This document shows positions 14,649-20,181 of a DNA stretch of 20,388 bases, one piece after another. The stretch comes from a virus, in the IMG/VR virus record IMGVR_UViG_3300025671_008664, positions 1-20,388 of that record. One strand, 5' to 3'. A program made the position numbers and the translations under genes. Positions within the stretch are counted from its first letter, which is position 1. Every line of letters starts with the position of its first letter. Under the pieces are notes generated by a model. That model was not told the origin of the DNA and made no database searches. It saw only the letters and a list, made by a program, of their open reading frames with translations.

Positions 14649-15030
14649 CGTTTTACATCCTGGTCATATTGCTCTCTTTAGTGCAGCCAAGTCCTTGGCA
14701 GGAGTTGGTGGACGACTCATCATTGGCCTCGATTCGGATGCAAAGATTGCAAGAGACAAGGGACCATCAAGACCCATCAACACTTTTTCTGACAGAAAGG
14801 CTCTCCTAGAATCGATTAAATACATTGATCTTGTGTTGGGTTTTGACACAAGAGAAGAACTCGAAGAACTAATTCAATTTTATAAACCTGACATTTTGGT
14901 AGATGGAGGAGACTGGAGGGACCATGAAGGAGTGGGTAGAGCATTTGCGAAAGAAGTTCGATTCTTTAATCGAGTTGGAGGTTATTCCTCCTCAGACATC
15001 ATCAGGAGATGTGCAAATGCATGCGAGTGA
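14611..15030 (+). CDS. rfaE2: Heptose-phosphate nucleotidyltransferase (HldE/RfaE cytidylyltransferase-like domain)
   Basis: The 139-residue protein has the nucleotidyltransferase signature NGCYDVLHPGH (9-19) with the HxGH pair, and ISL-type motifs later in GYSSSDII. It matches the RfaE domain II, which transfers AMP to heptose 1-phosphate. I start at ATG 14611; longer in-frame starts lie in the hldD frame overlap. It is coded apart from the kinase, with hldD between them, so the usual HldE fusion is split and the order shuffled. It overlaps hldD by 38 and the cupin by 14 bases. Glycerol-3-phosphate cytidylyltransferase-like activity is the main alternative for such short proteins. Confidence 0.8.
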   Translation: MSEKLVWANGCYDVLHPGHIALFSAAKSLAGVGGRLIIGLDSDAKIARDKGPSRPINTFSDRKALLESIKYIDLVLGFDTREELEELIQFYKPDILVDGGDWRDHEGVGRAFAKEVRFFNRVGGYSSSDIIRRCANACE

Positions 15031-15376
15031 TCCAATCAAGTTTGTCCCAAAGGGATGGGGATTTGAAAAATGGATTGCAAATTGCCCTGAATATTGTGGT
15101 AAGATTCTTTTCTTCGCCAAAGACAGAAAGTGTTCTTGGCATTATCATAAATTGAAAGATGAAGTGTTCTATGTTCAAAGTGGAGCAATTCAAGTTTACT
15201 ATAGTGAAGGTGATAACCTAGAGATCGCTGACACTAAAGTTCTCATCGAGGGTGATAAGTTTCATGTTCCTCGTGGAATGAGACACCAGATGGTGGCTTT
15301 AAAGGACACAGAGTTGTTTGAGTTCAGTACACAACACTTTGATGAAGACAGCTACAGACTTGAGGCAGGAGACTAA
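15017..15376 (+). CDS. Cupin-fold protein, possible sugar-phosphate isomerase
   Basis: The 119-residue protein starts at ATG 15017, chosen because AGGAG (15004-15008) is placed 8 bases ahead; a longer in-frame ORF from 14903 lies wholly within the previous gene. Cupin motif 1 is His42, His44, Glu49 (WHYHKLKDEVFYV) and motif 2 is GDKFHVPRGMRHQ with His90, so the metal site is complete. The C-terminal STQHFDEDSYRLE is a hallmark of small cupins of sugar clusters, often called mannose-6-phosphate isomerase-like. It lies in the heptose set, which lacks a GmhA-type sedoheptulose-phosphate isomerase. Filling that gap is a hypothesis only. Confidence 0.8.
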   Translation: MHASDPIKFVPKGWGFEKWIANCPEYCGKILFFAKDRKCSWHYHKLKDEVFYVQSGAIQVYYSEGDNLEIADTKVLIEGDKFHVPRGMRHQMVALKDTELFEFSTQHFDEDSYRLEAGD

Positions 15377-15699
15377 TGAGATACGTTTTTGATATCGACG
15401 GAACCATTTGTGAACCAGGCACAACAGAAGCCACAAGGTATACTGGTGCAACTCCTATTCAATCTAGAATTGATAGAGTGAATTCACTTTATGATGGAGG
15501 ACACTACATCACATATCTAACCGCAAGAGGAATGGGAAGGTTTAAGAACTCAACAACTTGTGCTTATAGAGAATTCTATGATTTCACCTATAATCAATTA
15601 AAAGAATGGGGATGTAAGTTTCATGAACTTCACATGGGTAAACCAGCTGGTGATGTTTATGTTGATGACAAAGCAGCAAACGTAGTAGATTGGTTCTGA
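15376..15699 (+). CDS. HAD-family phosphatase (sugar-cluster type)
   Basis: The 107-residue protein begins at residue 4 with VFDIDGTICEP, where Asp6 is the nucleophile and Asp8 the general acid. A Thr in YLTARG (motif II) follows, then Lys in MGKPAGD (motif III), and Asp-Asp in VYVDDKAAN (motif IV). All four HAD motifs are present in a cap-less protein. Small HADs of this sort are common in capsule and LPS clusters. Here it is a candidate for removing the 7-phosphate of heptose 1,7-bisphosphate, the GmhB step, although it lacks the zinc loop of true GmhB. It shares one base with both neighbours. Confidence 0.8.
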   Translation: MRYVFDIDGTICEPGTTEATRYTGATPIQSRIDRVNSLYDGGHYITYLTARGMGRFKNSTTCAYREFYDFTYNQLKEWGCKFHELHMGKPAGDVYVDDKAANVVDWF

Positions 15700-16493
15700 T
15701 GGATAGAAACAAATCAGTTTTTAAACTCAACGGGATTGGACCCATTTATTATTTGAATCTGGATGGACAACCAGAACGCAAACAATACATGGAGGATCAG
15801 TTCAAGTATTGGGAGATTGATAACTACACCAGAGTGTCTGCCTATGATGGTCGTGAAGATGACCTGAGTGGTATTCTGAAGGGTCGTTATCCAGACATGA
15901 TGTCATCTGGTGAGATTGGATGCACAACCTCTCACCTAAAGGCAATCAAACAGTTCTATGAGACTGGAGAACCTTATGCCATCATGATGGAAGATGATGT
16001 GAGTTTGGATCTAGTAAGGTTCTGGAACTTCACATGGAAAGATTTTTATTCTAAAATTCCTTATGATTGGGATGTCTGTCAGATTGCAATTATTTGTACA
16101 GGAGATATTCACATTAAGGTTCACAAAAGGTTTGTGAATGAGTTCTCTACAGCTTGTTATCTTATTACCAGACATCACGCAGAGAAACTGATTCGTCTTC
16201 ACTGTAGAGATGATAAGTATAAGTTGGATAATGGTGTGAGACCACGCCCTGTTGCTGATGATCTTATCTATAATTCAGGAAACACCTATGCCCTTCCTCT
16301 TCTTCTTTATCGGACTGAACTCGGCTCTTCTATTCACCCTGATCATGTGGATGCTTTCCACAAGGGAAACTATGAAGCACAACTAAACTTCTGGTCTCAG
16401 AAAGGTGCACAGATGGACATTAATGAACTTATGGATTATGATCCTTATCTGGGAAGAGTCACTGAATCCTCACAAGTTTCAAAACAGTCTTAA
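15699..16493 (+). CDS. GT25-family (LPS-type) glycosyltransferase
   Basis: The 264-residue protein has the GT25 layout: IYYLNLDGQPERKQYM (16-31), GEIGCTTSHLKAI (71-83), and MMEDDV (96-101) carrying the acidic metal-binding motif. It transfers a hexose such as galactose to the LPS or oligosaccharide core. I use ATG 15699, overlapping the HAD stop as TGATG, over an in-frame TTG at 15690. It is the last gene of the block. Twenty bases after its stop, a T4-late octamer opens the next transcription unit. No clear terminator was seen between them, so read-through is possible. Confidence 0.85.
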   Translation: MDRNKSVFKLNGIGPIYYLNLDGQPERKQYMEDQFKYWEIDNYTRVSAYDGREDDLSGILKGRYPDMMSSGEIGCTTSHLKAIKQFYETGEPYAIMMEDDVSLDLVRFWNFTWKDFYSKIPYDWDVCQIAIICTGDIHIKVHKRFVNEFSTACYLITRHHAEKLIRLHCRDDKYKLDNGVRPRPVADDLIYNSGNTYALPLLLYRTELGSSIHPDHVDAFHKGNYEAQLNFWSQKGAQMDINELMDYDPYLGRVTESSQVSKQS

Positions 16494-16512
16494 CAAATTG
16501 AAATAATTATGT

Positions 16513-16520
16513 TATAAATA
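16513..16520 (+). promoter_or_regulatory. T4-type late promoter, perfect TATAAATA
   Basis: TATAAATA matches the T4 late consensus exactly. The start of transcription is expected around 16526-16528, only a few bases before the first arm of the structured leader. The late promoter therefore drives a transcript with a leader of about 118 bases ahead of the beta-barrel gene. Confidence 0.85.
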
Positions 16521-16525
16521 TAAAG

Positions 16526-16644
16526 AACAACGGTTCCGACGCCTCAACTACTCGCTGAGGAACCGTGGCGTCTATTACAACGAAGGCATGTCGAGCCTTC
16601 TATCATCCGCAGGTAATCTCTGCGAGAAAATAAGGTAAACTAAA
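16526..16644 (+). ncRNA. Structured 5' leader with two competing pairings (possible pseudoknot or switch)
   Basis: Pairing A joins ACGGTTCC (16530-16537) to GGAACCGT (16559-16566), 8 bp. Pairing B joins GACGCC (16538-16543) to GGCGTC (16567-16572), 6 bp. Both enclose TCA/TGA (16544-16546 with 16556-16558). The four arms run A, B, A', B' without spacer, so they make a pseudoknot or, more likely with zero linkers, mutually exclusive hairpins. Two further hairpins follow: GAAGGC/GCCTTC (16582-16600) and CGCAG/CTGCG (16608-16624). The start codon is at 16645. It may belong to the known wcaG motif described for cyanophages, which I cannot test here. Confidence 0.7.
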
Positions 16645-17016
16645 ATGATCAAATCTGTATTCGCAGCTCTGGCTGCTGCCCCTCTCTTCGCTGGCGCTGC
16701 TTTCGCAGGTCCCTACGTTAATGTAGAAGCGAACTCTGGTTTCACTGGTGACGACTACACCGGCACCACCACCGATTTCCATGTTGGCTACGAAGGTACC
16801 AACGAAGCTGGAACCGCTGGTTACTACATCCAGGGTGGCCCTTCACTGGTTACTCCTGATGGTGCTGAGTCTGACACCGTTTTCTCCGCTAAGGTCGGCG
16901 GTTCGGTTGCTGCTACCGATAACCTCTCCGTTTACGGTGAGTTCAGTGTAGCTACCGGCGCCAACGGTGCTGACAACGGTTACGGAACCAAGGCTGGCGT
17001 TAAGTACAGCTTCTGA
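16645..17016 (+). CDS. Small outer-membrane beta-barrel (porin-like) protein
   Basis: The 123-residue protein has a classic signal peptide: basic start MIKSV, hydrophobic AALAAAPLFAGA, and an AFA cleavage site after residue 21. The mature part alternates polar and hydrophobic residues with frequent Gly, Tyr and Thr (YVNVEANSG, DFHVGYEG, GYYIQGGPSL, FSAKVGGSVA, LSVYGEFSV) and ends GVKYSF. The last Phe with alternate hydrophobics is the BAM assembly signal. The number of strands would be about 6 to 8, like OmpX-type proteins. Codon use is GC-richer (acc, ggt, gct, tac, ttc) than the sugar block, in line with high expression. Export to the host outer membrane is the expected fate. Proteins of this type occur in marine cyanobacteria and phages. 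Confidence 0.8.
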   Translation: MIKSVFAALAAAPLFAGAAFAGPYVNVEANSGFTGDDYTGTTTDFHVGYEGTNEAGTAGYYIQGGPSLVTPDGAESDTVFSAKVGGSVAATDNLSVYGEFSVATGANGADNGYGTKAGVKYSF

Positions 17017-17036
17017 TAACATCTGTGTTATAATTG

Positions 17037-17064
17037 GGGGACACTTCGGTGTCCCCTTTTTTTT
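17037..17064 (+). terminator. Strong intrinsic terminator with UUCG loop
   Basis: GGGGACAC (17037-17044), the loop TTCG (17045-17048) and GTGTCCCC (17049-17056) form a perfect 8-bp stem. Eight T residues follow (17057-17064). It closes the beta-barrel transcript. Confidence 0.95.
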
Positions 17065-17244
17065 ATGTTAAAATTCCTAAGAGATATGTGGATGATTCCA
17101 ACTTTGTTGTTGGTAACTCTCCTAATAATCCAGGGGATACATGTATCTGCACATAGGTCTATGGATGTAGACGTGGAGTCTTATGTTCGCTCTTTCTGTA
17201 GACAAAACAAAGACAAGTGTAGGAAAATTGTTAGGGATCTCTAA
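17065..17244 (+). CDS. 59-residue exported or membrane-anchored peptide
   Basis: The ATG directly follows the terminator T-run, and the frame runs 59 codons to TAA 17242-17244. The peptide starts with charged residues (MLKFLRD) and then a hydrophobic core MIPTLLLVTLLIIQGIHVSA, a signal or anchor ending in a VSA|H cleavage-like site. The mature part would be about 30 residues: MDVDVESYVRSFCRQNKDKCRKIVRDL, with two cysteines seven apart able to form a disulphide. A small exported protein with one disulphide is what can be said. No ribosome-binding site is evident, and the ORF lies right after a terminator, so its transcript is uncertain; read-through is one option. Function is unknown. Confidence 0.55.
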   Translation: MLKFLRDMWMIPTLLLVTLLIIQGIHVSAHRSMDVDVESYVRSFCRQNKDKCRKIVRDL

Positions 17245-17245
17245 C

Positions 17246-17261
17246 TAAGTAATCTTACTTA
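17246..17261 (+). repeat. 16-base inverted repeat ahead of the Hli promoter
   Basis: TAAGTAA, spacer TC, TTACTTA form a perfect 7-bp palindrome that ends one base before the TTGACA box at 17263. With a loop of two it would fold poorly, so an operator-like DNA site is more plausible than a terminator. Confidence 0.45.
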
Positions 17262-17262
17262 C

Positions 17263-17291
17263 TTGACAAATGTAAAGAAATAATAAATAAT
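17263..17291 (+). promoter_or_regulatory. Overlapping early (sigma70) and late (T4-type) promoters for the hli block
   Basis: TTGACA at 17263-17268 is followed after 17 bases by AATAAT (17286-17291), one mismatch from TATAAT. The same bases contain AATAAATA (17282-17289), a match to the T4 late octamer NATAAATA. Hli starts at 17316. The block may therefore be read both early and late. Confidence 0.65.
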
Positions 17292-17315
17292 GAAACATAA
17301 CTTCACATTATTAAA

Positions 17316-17525
17316 ATGACAGTTACTAAAAACGAGTTCGGACAAATGAATATGTGGGCTAAGGAGCCTTCCATGTACATGACAAAAGAAGATCTTGAGC
17401 GCTACGGAATTGAACCTTATGCCGAGAAGGCGGAGAAAGCAAATGGACGCTGGGCTATGGTCGGTATTGTTGCTGGGTTGCTTTCTTACGCTTTCACTGG
17501 TAAACTATTCTTCGGAGTCTTCTGA
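17316..17525 (+). CDS. hli: High-light-inducible protein
   Basis: This 69-residue one-helix member of the chlorophyll a/b-binding superfamily has the signature [12 protein letters not shown] (39-50) and then [11 protein letters not shown] (52-62), spanning the single membrane helix. The Glu and Asn-Gly-Arg bind chlorophyll in family members. Hli proteins protect photosystems from excess light by binding freed chlorophyll, and phages are thought to carry them to sustain photosynthesis during infection. The N-terminal extension of about 38 residues is hydrophilic and longer than in the short phage Hli at 18040. It is transcribed from the dual promoter at 17263-17291 and stands five bases before ferredoxin. 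Confidence 0.95.
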   Translation: MTVTKNEFGQMNMWAKEPSMYMTKEDLERYGIEPYAEKAEKANGRWAMVGIVAGLLSYAFTGKLFFGVF

Positions 17526-17530
17526 TAAAA

Positions 17531-17827
17531 ATGGCAAACTTTAAGGTCACACTTCAATCTCCTGATGGGAATCAAACAGTCATCGATTGTCCTGATGATT
17601 CTTACATCCTGGACACCGCTGAGGAGCAAGGTGTAGACCTTCCTTACTCCTGCCGTGCAGGTGCCTGTTCTTCATGTGCAGGTAAAGTTATCTCTGGTAC
17701 CGTTGATAACGAGGATCAAACATTCCTGGATGATGATCAACTGGAAGAGGGTTATGCTCTTCTCTGTGTTGCTTACCCCACCAGCGACTGTGTTATACTT
17801 ACTGAACAAGAGGAGAACCTTTTCTGA
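17531..17827 (+). CDS. petF: Plant-type [2Fe-2S] ferredoxin
   Basis: The 98-residue protein has the cluster ligands Cys41, Cys46, Cys49 (CRAGACSSC) and Cys79 (LLCVAYP), the canonical CX4CX2CX29C spacing. The size and acidic composition match cyanobacterial photosynthetic ferredoxins that accept electrons from photosystem I and pass them to FNR, thioredoxin or bilin reductases. In phages petF is known from cyanomyoviruses, where it can support bilin synthesis and other reductive steps. It lies five bases after hli, and its stop overlaps the next tiny ORF as TGATG. Lys/Arg are few, as expected for the electron-donor surface. Confidence 0.95.
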   Translation: MANFKVTLQSPDGNQTVIDCPDDSYILDTAEEQGVDLPYSCRAGACSSCAGKVISGTVDNEDQTFLDDDQLEEGYALLCVAYPTSDCVILTEQEENLF

Positions 17828-17913
17828 TGACTGAGGTAATCTTCACAGTAACCAGCATCTCATTCTTTGTTTTGCTGGCACACTCTGTTAATCAACTCTC
17901 TGAGACTTATTGA
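17827..17913 (+). CDS. 28-residue single-helix membrane peptide
   Basis: The ATG overlaps the ferredoxin stop (TGATG). The peptide [20 protein letters not shown], then VNQLSETY, is almost a single membrane helix with short polar ends. Its size resembles the smallest photosystem or cytochrome b6f subunits, but I find no family signature. The TGATG coupling on both sides argues for translation. Confidence 0.5.
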   Translation: MTEVIFTVTSISFFVLLAHSVNQLSETY

Positions 17914-17944
17914 TGGCTGAACTGCTTACTTATTATGTGATCTC

Positions 17945-18043
17945 TTGAACACCAAAGGAGCAGTGGTCGGTTACAAACTTCACCGTGAATATGGTGACAC
18001 TTTCATTTACGACAAAATTAATCAACAAGGAGTAAAACAATGA
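17945..18043 (+). CDS. Possible 32-residue ORF with TTG (or GTG) start
   Basis: From TTG 17945 the frame reads NTKGAVVGYKLHREYGDTF and on to a TGA that overlaps the next gene's ATG as ATGA. A GTG at 17963, preceded by AAAGGAG, is the better-supported start and gives 26 residues. No domain is visible. The overlap and the ribosome-binding site are the only evidence that it is real. Confidence 0.4.
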   Translation: MNTKGAVVGYKLHREYGDTFIYDKINQQGVKQ

Positions 18044-18147
18044 ACGAAAAAGCAGAAAGAATTAATGGCTGGGCAGCCATGATTGGTATTGTTGCAGCAT
18101 TCGGTGCTTATGCTGTTACCGGCCAAGTCATCCCAGGCATTTGGTGA
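18040..18147 (+). CDS. hli: Short (35-residue) high-light-inducible protein
   Basis: MNEKAERINGWAAMIGIVAA, then FGAYAVTGQVIPGIW, is almost only the Hli helix. The signature is AExxNGxxAMIG, with Trp in place of the usual Arg after Asn-Gly, and TGQ ends the helix. AAGGAG lies about ten bases ahead of the ATG. Such very short Hli proteins are common in cyanophages. It is one base from the next ORF (TGATG) and would insert in the host thylakoid next to photosystems. At 35 residues it falls below usual ORF-length cut-offs and is easily missed. Confidence 0.9.
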   Translation: MNEKAERINGWAAMIGIVAAFGAYAVTGQVIPGIW

Positions 18148-18278
18148 TGTTTAAAGCCTACCTTGGACTATTGGTGGGTTTTGTGATTGCTTATTTGATT
18201 TTAGATAATCAAGAAGATGATGATCAAGATGGTCCTGGTGGTGGATTAATGCAACCCGCTTACTCAACTAATCAATGA
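18147..18278 (+). CDS. 43-residue membrane-anchored acidic peptide
   Basis: The ATG overlaps the Hli stop as TGATG. MFKAYLGLLVGFVIAYLIL forms an N-terminal membrane anchor, followed by an acidic stretch DNQEDDDQDGPGGG and a polar tail. It has no enzyme motif. Coupling with the Hli suggests a thylakoid or inner-membrane role; function is unknown. The stop overlaps the frame of the next gene. Confidence 0.65.
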   Translation: MFKAYLGLLVGFVIAYLILDNQEDDDQDGPGGGLMQPAYSTNQ

Positions 18279-18307
18279 TTATCAAAGGAATTAATTGGGA
18301 GATTCAA

Positions 18308-18835
18308 ATGAAAAAAGAAGGAAATCAAGTTCCTATTGTGGAATTTCAGTTCAGGGAAGATGGAGAATTTGTTACTCGCACGACTGCCGATCTCTTTGAT
18401 GGTAAGCGTGTGGTTATTTTCAGTCTCCCTGGTGCATTCACTCCTACTTGCAGTGCTTATCAACTCCCTGGATTTGAGGAGAAGTATGAGGACTTTGTTG
18501 CACTCGGGATTGATTCTGTTTACTGTGTCTCTGTTAATGACGCCTTTGTTATGAACGCATGGGCAAAGGATCAGGGAATCGAAAAGGTTCAACTGATTCC
18601 TGACGGTAACGGTTACTTCACTCGAGCCATGGGCCAACTGGTATCCAAATCAAACCTTGGATTTGGTGATCGTTCCTGGCGTTATGCAGCAGTTATTGAC
18701 AACGGAGTGATCGAGAAACTGTTTGTGGAAGATGGTAAGTCTGACAATCATGAGTCAGATCCCTACAGAGAAAGTACACCTGAACAGGTTTACGATTATC
18801 TGAAAGTTAATTCGAGAGAACTCGCACCAGCCTAA
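18308..18835 (+). CDS. Peroxiredoxin (Prx5-type, thiol peroxidase)
   Basis: From ATG 18308 the protein has 175 residues. The active-site segment is FSLPGAFTPTCSAYQLPGFEE, with the peroxidatic Cys in PTCS. Downstream YCVSVNDAFVMNAWAKDQ and DGNGYFTRAMGQL are standard Prx5-type blocks, and RSWRYAAVIDNGVIEKLFVE follows. It reduces hydrogen peroxide and organic peroxides using thioredoxin or glutathione. I prefer ATG 18308 because GGGAG lies about eight bases ahead. An in-frame ATG at 18275 overlaps the previous stop and would add 11 residues (MIIKGINWEIQ); coupling makes it possible. Placement behind Hli and ferredoxin fits protection against photosynthetic peroxide. A terminator follows at 18863. 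Confidence 0.9.
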   Translation: MKKEGNQVPIVEFQFREDGEFVTRTTADLFDGKRVVIFSLPGAFTPTCSAYQLPGFEEKYEDFVALGIDSVYCVSVNDAFVMNAWAKDQGIEKVQLIPDGNGYFTRAMGQLVSKSNLGFGDRSWRYAAVIDNGVIEKLFVEDGKSDNHESDPYRESTPEQVYDYLKVNSRELAPA

Positions 18836-18862
18836 AACAAAATTCAACTTCTAATTCCATTT

Positions 18863-18892
18863 ACCTCAGAAAAAATTTCTGGGGTATTTTTA
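18863..18892 (+). terminator. Intrinsic terminator after peroxiredoxin
   Basis: ACCTCAGAAA (18863-18872) pairs with TTTCTGGGGT (18876-18885) over ten base pairs with one G-T, and the loop is AAA. A T-rich tail ATTTTTA follows. Confidence 0.85.
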
Positions 18893-18912
18893 TGCTCTTT
18901 AAGGATTTAAAA

Positions 18913-18920
18913 AATAAATA
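18913..18920 (+). promoter_or_regulatory. T4-type late promoter (AATAAATA)
   Basis: The octamer matches NATAAATA and lies 21 bases ahead of the ATG at 18942, just past the terminator. It opens the last transcription unit of the plus strand. Confidence 0.75.
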
Positions 18921-18941
18921 AGTTAACCCTAACTACAAACC

Positions 18942-19406
18942 ATGACCGAAGAAGTAAAAGAGACAGTTCAACAAGAAAAGAAAAAAGGTTTTCTTGGTAA
19001 GATGAAAGATGCTGCAGAGGATCATGAAGGTCAACTGGAAGCCATTAGTACCATGGTTCGTCTTGGTATTCTTGTTTGGTCTGGTGGAATTCTCACACTT
19101 GCCTACATCAAACTTCCTGCTGCATTTGGAATTCCAGAACAGAAGTTGGATCCCACCTTCATTGCGTCAGTGTTCACAGGGGTGTTAGCAACATTTGGAG
19201 TTCAGACAGCGAAGAAGTCTGGTGATGGCACAATGAAGATGGGTGCTGGTGGTGGTAGTATCACCAAAGCAGACCTTGAGAAACTGATTGCTGCGGCAGC
19301 ACAGACAGCACCTGCTCAAACAATTCGTATTGAACAGGCACCAGTTCAAATTTCTACGGTAGCACCTAAGAAGGATGGTGAACCACCTGTAATGCCAACC
19401 ATCTGA
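18942..19406 (+). CDS. Unknown two-helix membrane protein, late-promoter context
   Basis: The 154-residue protein has a charged N-terminal helix (1-30), two predicted membrane helices at about 38-56 (TMVRLGILVWSGGILTLAY) and 72-89 (TFIASVFTGVLATFGVQT), a short Gly-rich linker, and a C-terminal domain rich in Ala, Gln and Pro (AAAAQTAPAQTIRIEQAPVQ). It has no enzyme motif. The late promoter and the downstream partner suggest a role in virion assembly, membrane attachment or lysis. A holin-like role would fit the two helices but has no direct support. It is followed four bases later by the gene at 19411. Confidence 0.7.
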   Translation: MTEEVKETVQQEKKKGFLGKMKDAAEDHEGQLEAISTMVRLGILVWSGGILTLAYIKLPAAFGIPEQKLDPTFIASVFTGVLATFGVQTAKKSGDGTMKMGAGGGSITKADLEKLIAAAAQTAPAQTIRIEQAPVQISTVAPKKDGEPPVMPTI

Positions 19407-19410
19407 TTTT

Positions 19411-20181
19411 ATGTCTGATGTTATTCGTGAAATCCCTAGAGTTCAACCTTCAGTATCTGTAATCAACAGTCTTCCACCTCCTGTGGTTTCTGTGATTGAT
19501 GCAAGACGACCTCCTGTAACTAATGTGGTTCCTCCACCTGTTACAGAGGGTCTGGAGGTTCCTGTGGTGAATGTTCCAGATACAACAATAAATTATCCTG
19601 TCATTGATGTTCCCACACAAGAGGAGTGGGAAGGTGCCATTGAAGAAAGGAATGGGGGAGGTGAGGAAGTACAGGGAGATACAAGAGATCTTCCAGATCC
19701 TAAACCAATAATCAATGTGGCTGGATTAGATGTTCCTCTTCCCGAAGTTGCACCATTGGTCACTGCTGGTGCAACAGCTGTTATTACAACTGCTGTAACT
19801 TTGGGTGCAACTATTGTGATGGGACAGGTGAAAACTGCAGCAGAACCTTTCCTCAAACAGATGCTAAAACCTAAAAAGAAAAAAGTTAAGATTAAACAGG
19901 TTAAACCTGTTCTTCACTTCATTCCCAATGATGATGGAACAACTGAGATTATTGAGTACTCAGCAAAGGGAATGAAAGTTCTCGAAGGTCACATTGAAAA
20001 ACTAGAACAATATCTCCGTGATCAAATTGATACCGATTCTTTCTGGGAATACGATAACAAAATAATTATTGATGAGGAACTTAAATCTCAACTTACAAAA
20101 GAAGGAGTAAAGAGATTTAAGAAATACTTCCAACCTCCAAAGGTTATTGCGAAGAAGTTGGGAGCGAAGTTCTCGATTTAA
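19411..20181 (+). CDS. Unknown protein, Pro/Val-rich N-terminus and one membrane segment, late context
   Basis: This 256-residue protein has three parts. Residues 1-70 are rich in Pro and Val with a repeated V-PPPV pattern (LPPPVVSV, RRPPVTNV, VPPPVTEG), extended and perhaps fibre-like. A hydrophobic stretch at about 116-137 (LVTAGATAVITTAVTLGATI) is probably a membrane helix. A basic region (KPKKKKVKIKQVKPV) and a C-terminal globular region follow. It could be a structural protein, or a membrane anchor whose tail binds something in the cytoplasm. It probably shares the late promoter with the gene at 18942. It overlaps the minus-strand gene by 38 bases at their 3' ends. Function is unknown. 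Confidence 0.7.
   Translation: MSDVIREIPRVQPSVSVINSLPPPVVSVIDARRPPVTNVVPPPVTEGLEVPVVNVPDTTINYPVIDVPTQEEWEGAIEERNGGGEEVQGDTRDLPDPKPIINVAGLDVPLPEVAPLVTAGATAVITTAVTLGATIVMGQVKTAAEPFLKQMLKPKKKKVKIKQVKPVLHFIPNDDGTTEIIEYSAKGMKVLEGHIEKLEQYLRDQIDTDSFWEYDNKIIIDEELKSQLTKEGVKRFKKYFQPPKVIAKKLGAKFSI

Noticed and set aside
14903-15016. Longer cupin start at 14903
   Set aside because: It lies inside the nucleotidyltransferase gene; AGGAG at 15004-15008 places the start at 15017, and the cupin domain begins after it.
16494-17064. Reading the GC-richer beta-barrel gene as recent transfer from a host
   Set aside because: The codon difference is also expected from high expression selection; host origin is possible but not shown.
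17913-17948. 11-codon ORF overlapping the 28-residue peptide stop (TGATGG)
   Set aside because: It has the same overlap style as its neighbours but is only 11 codons with no property to support it.
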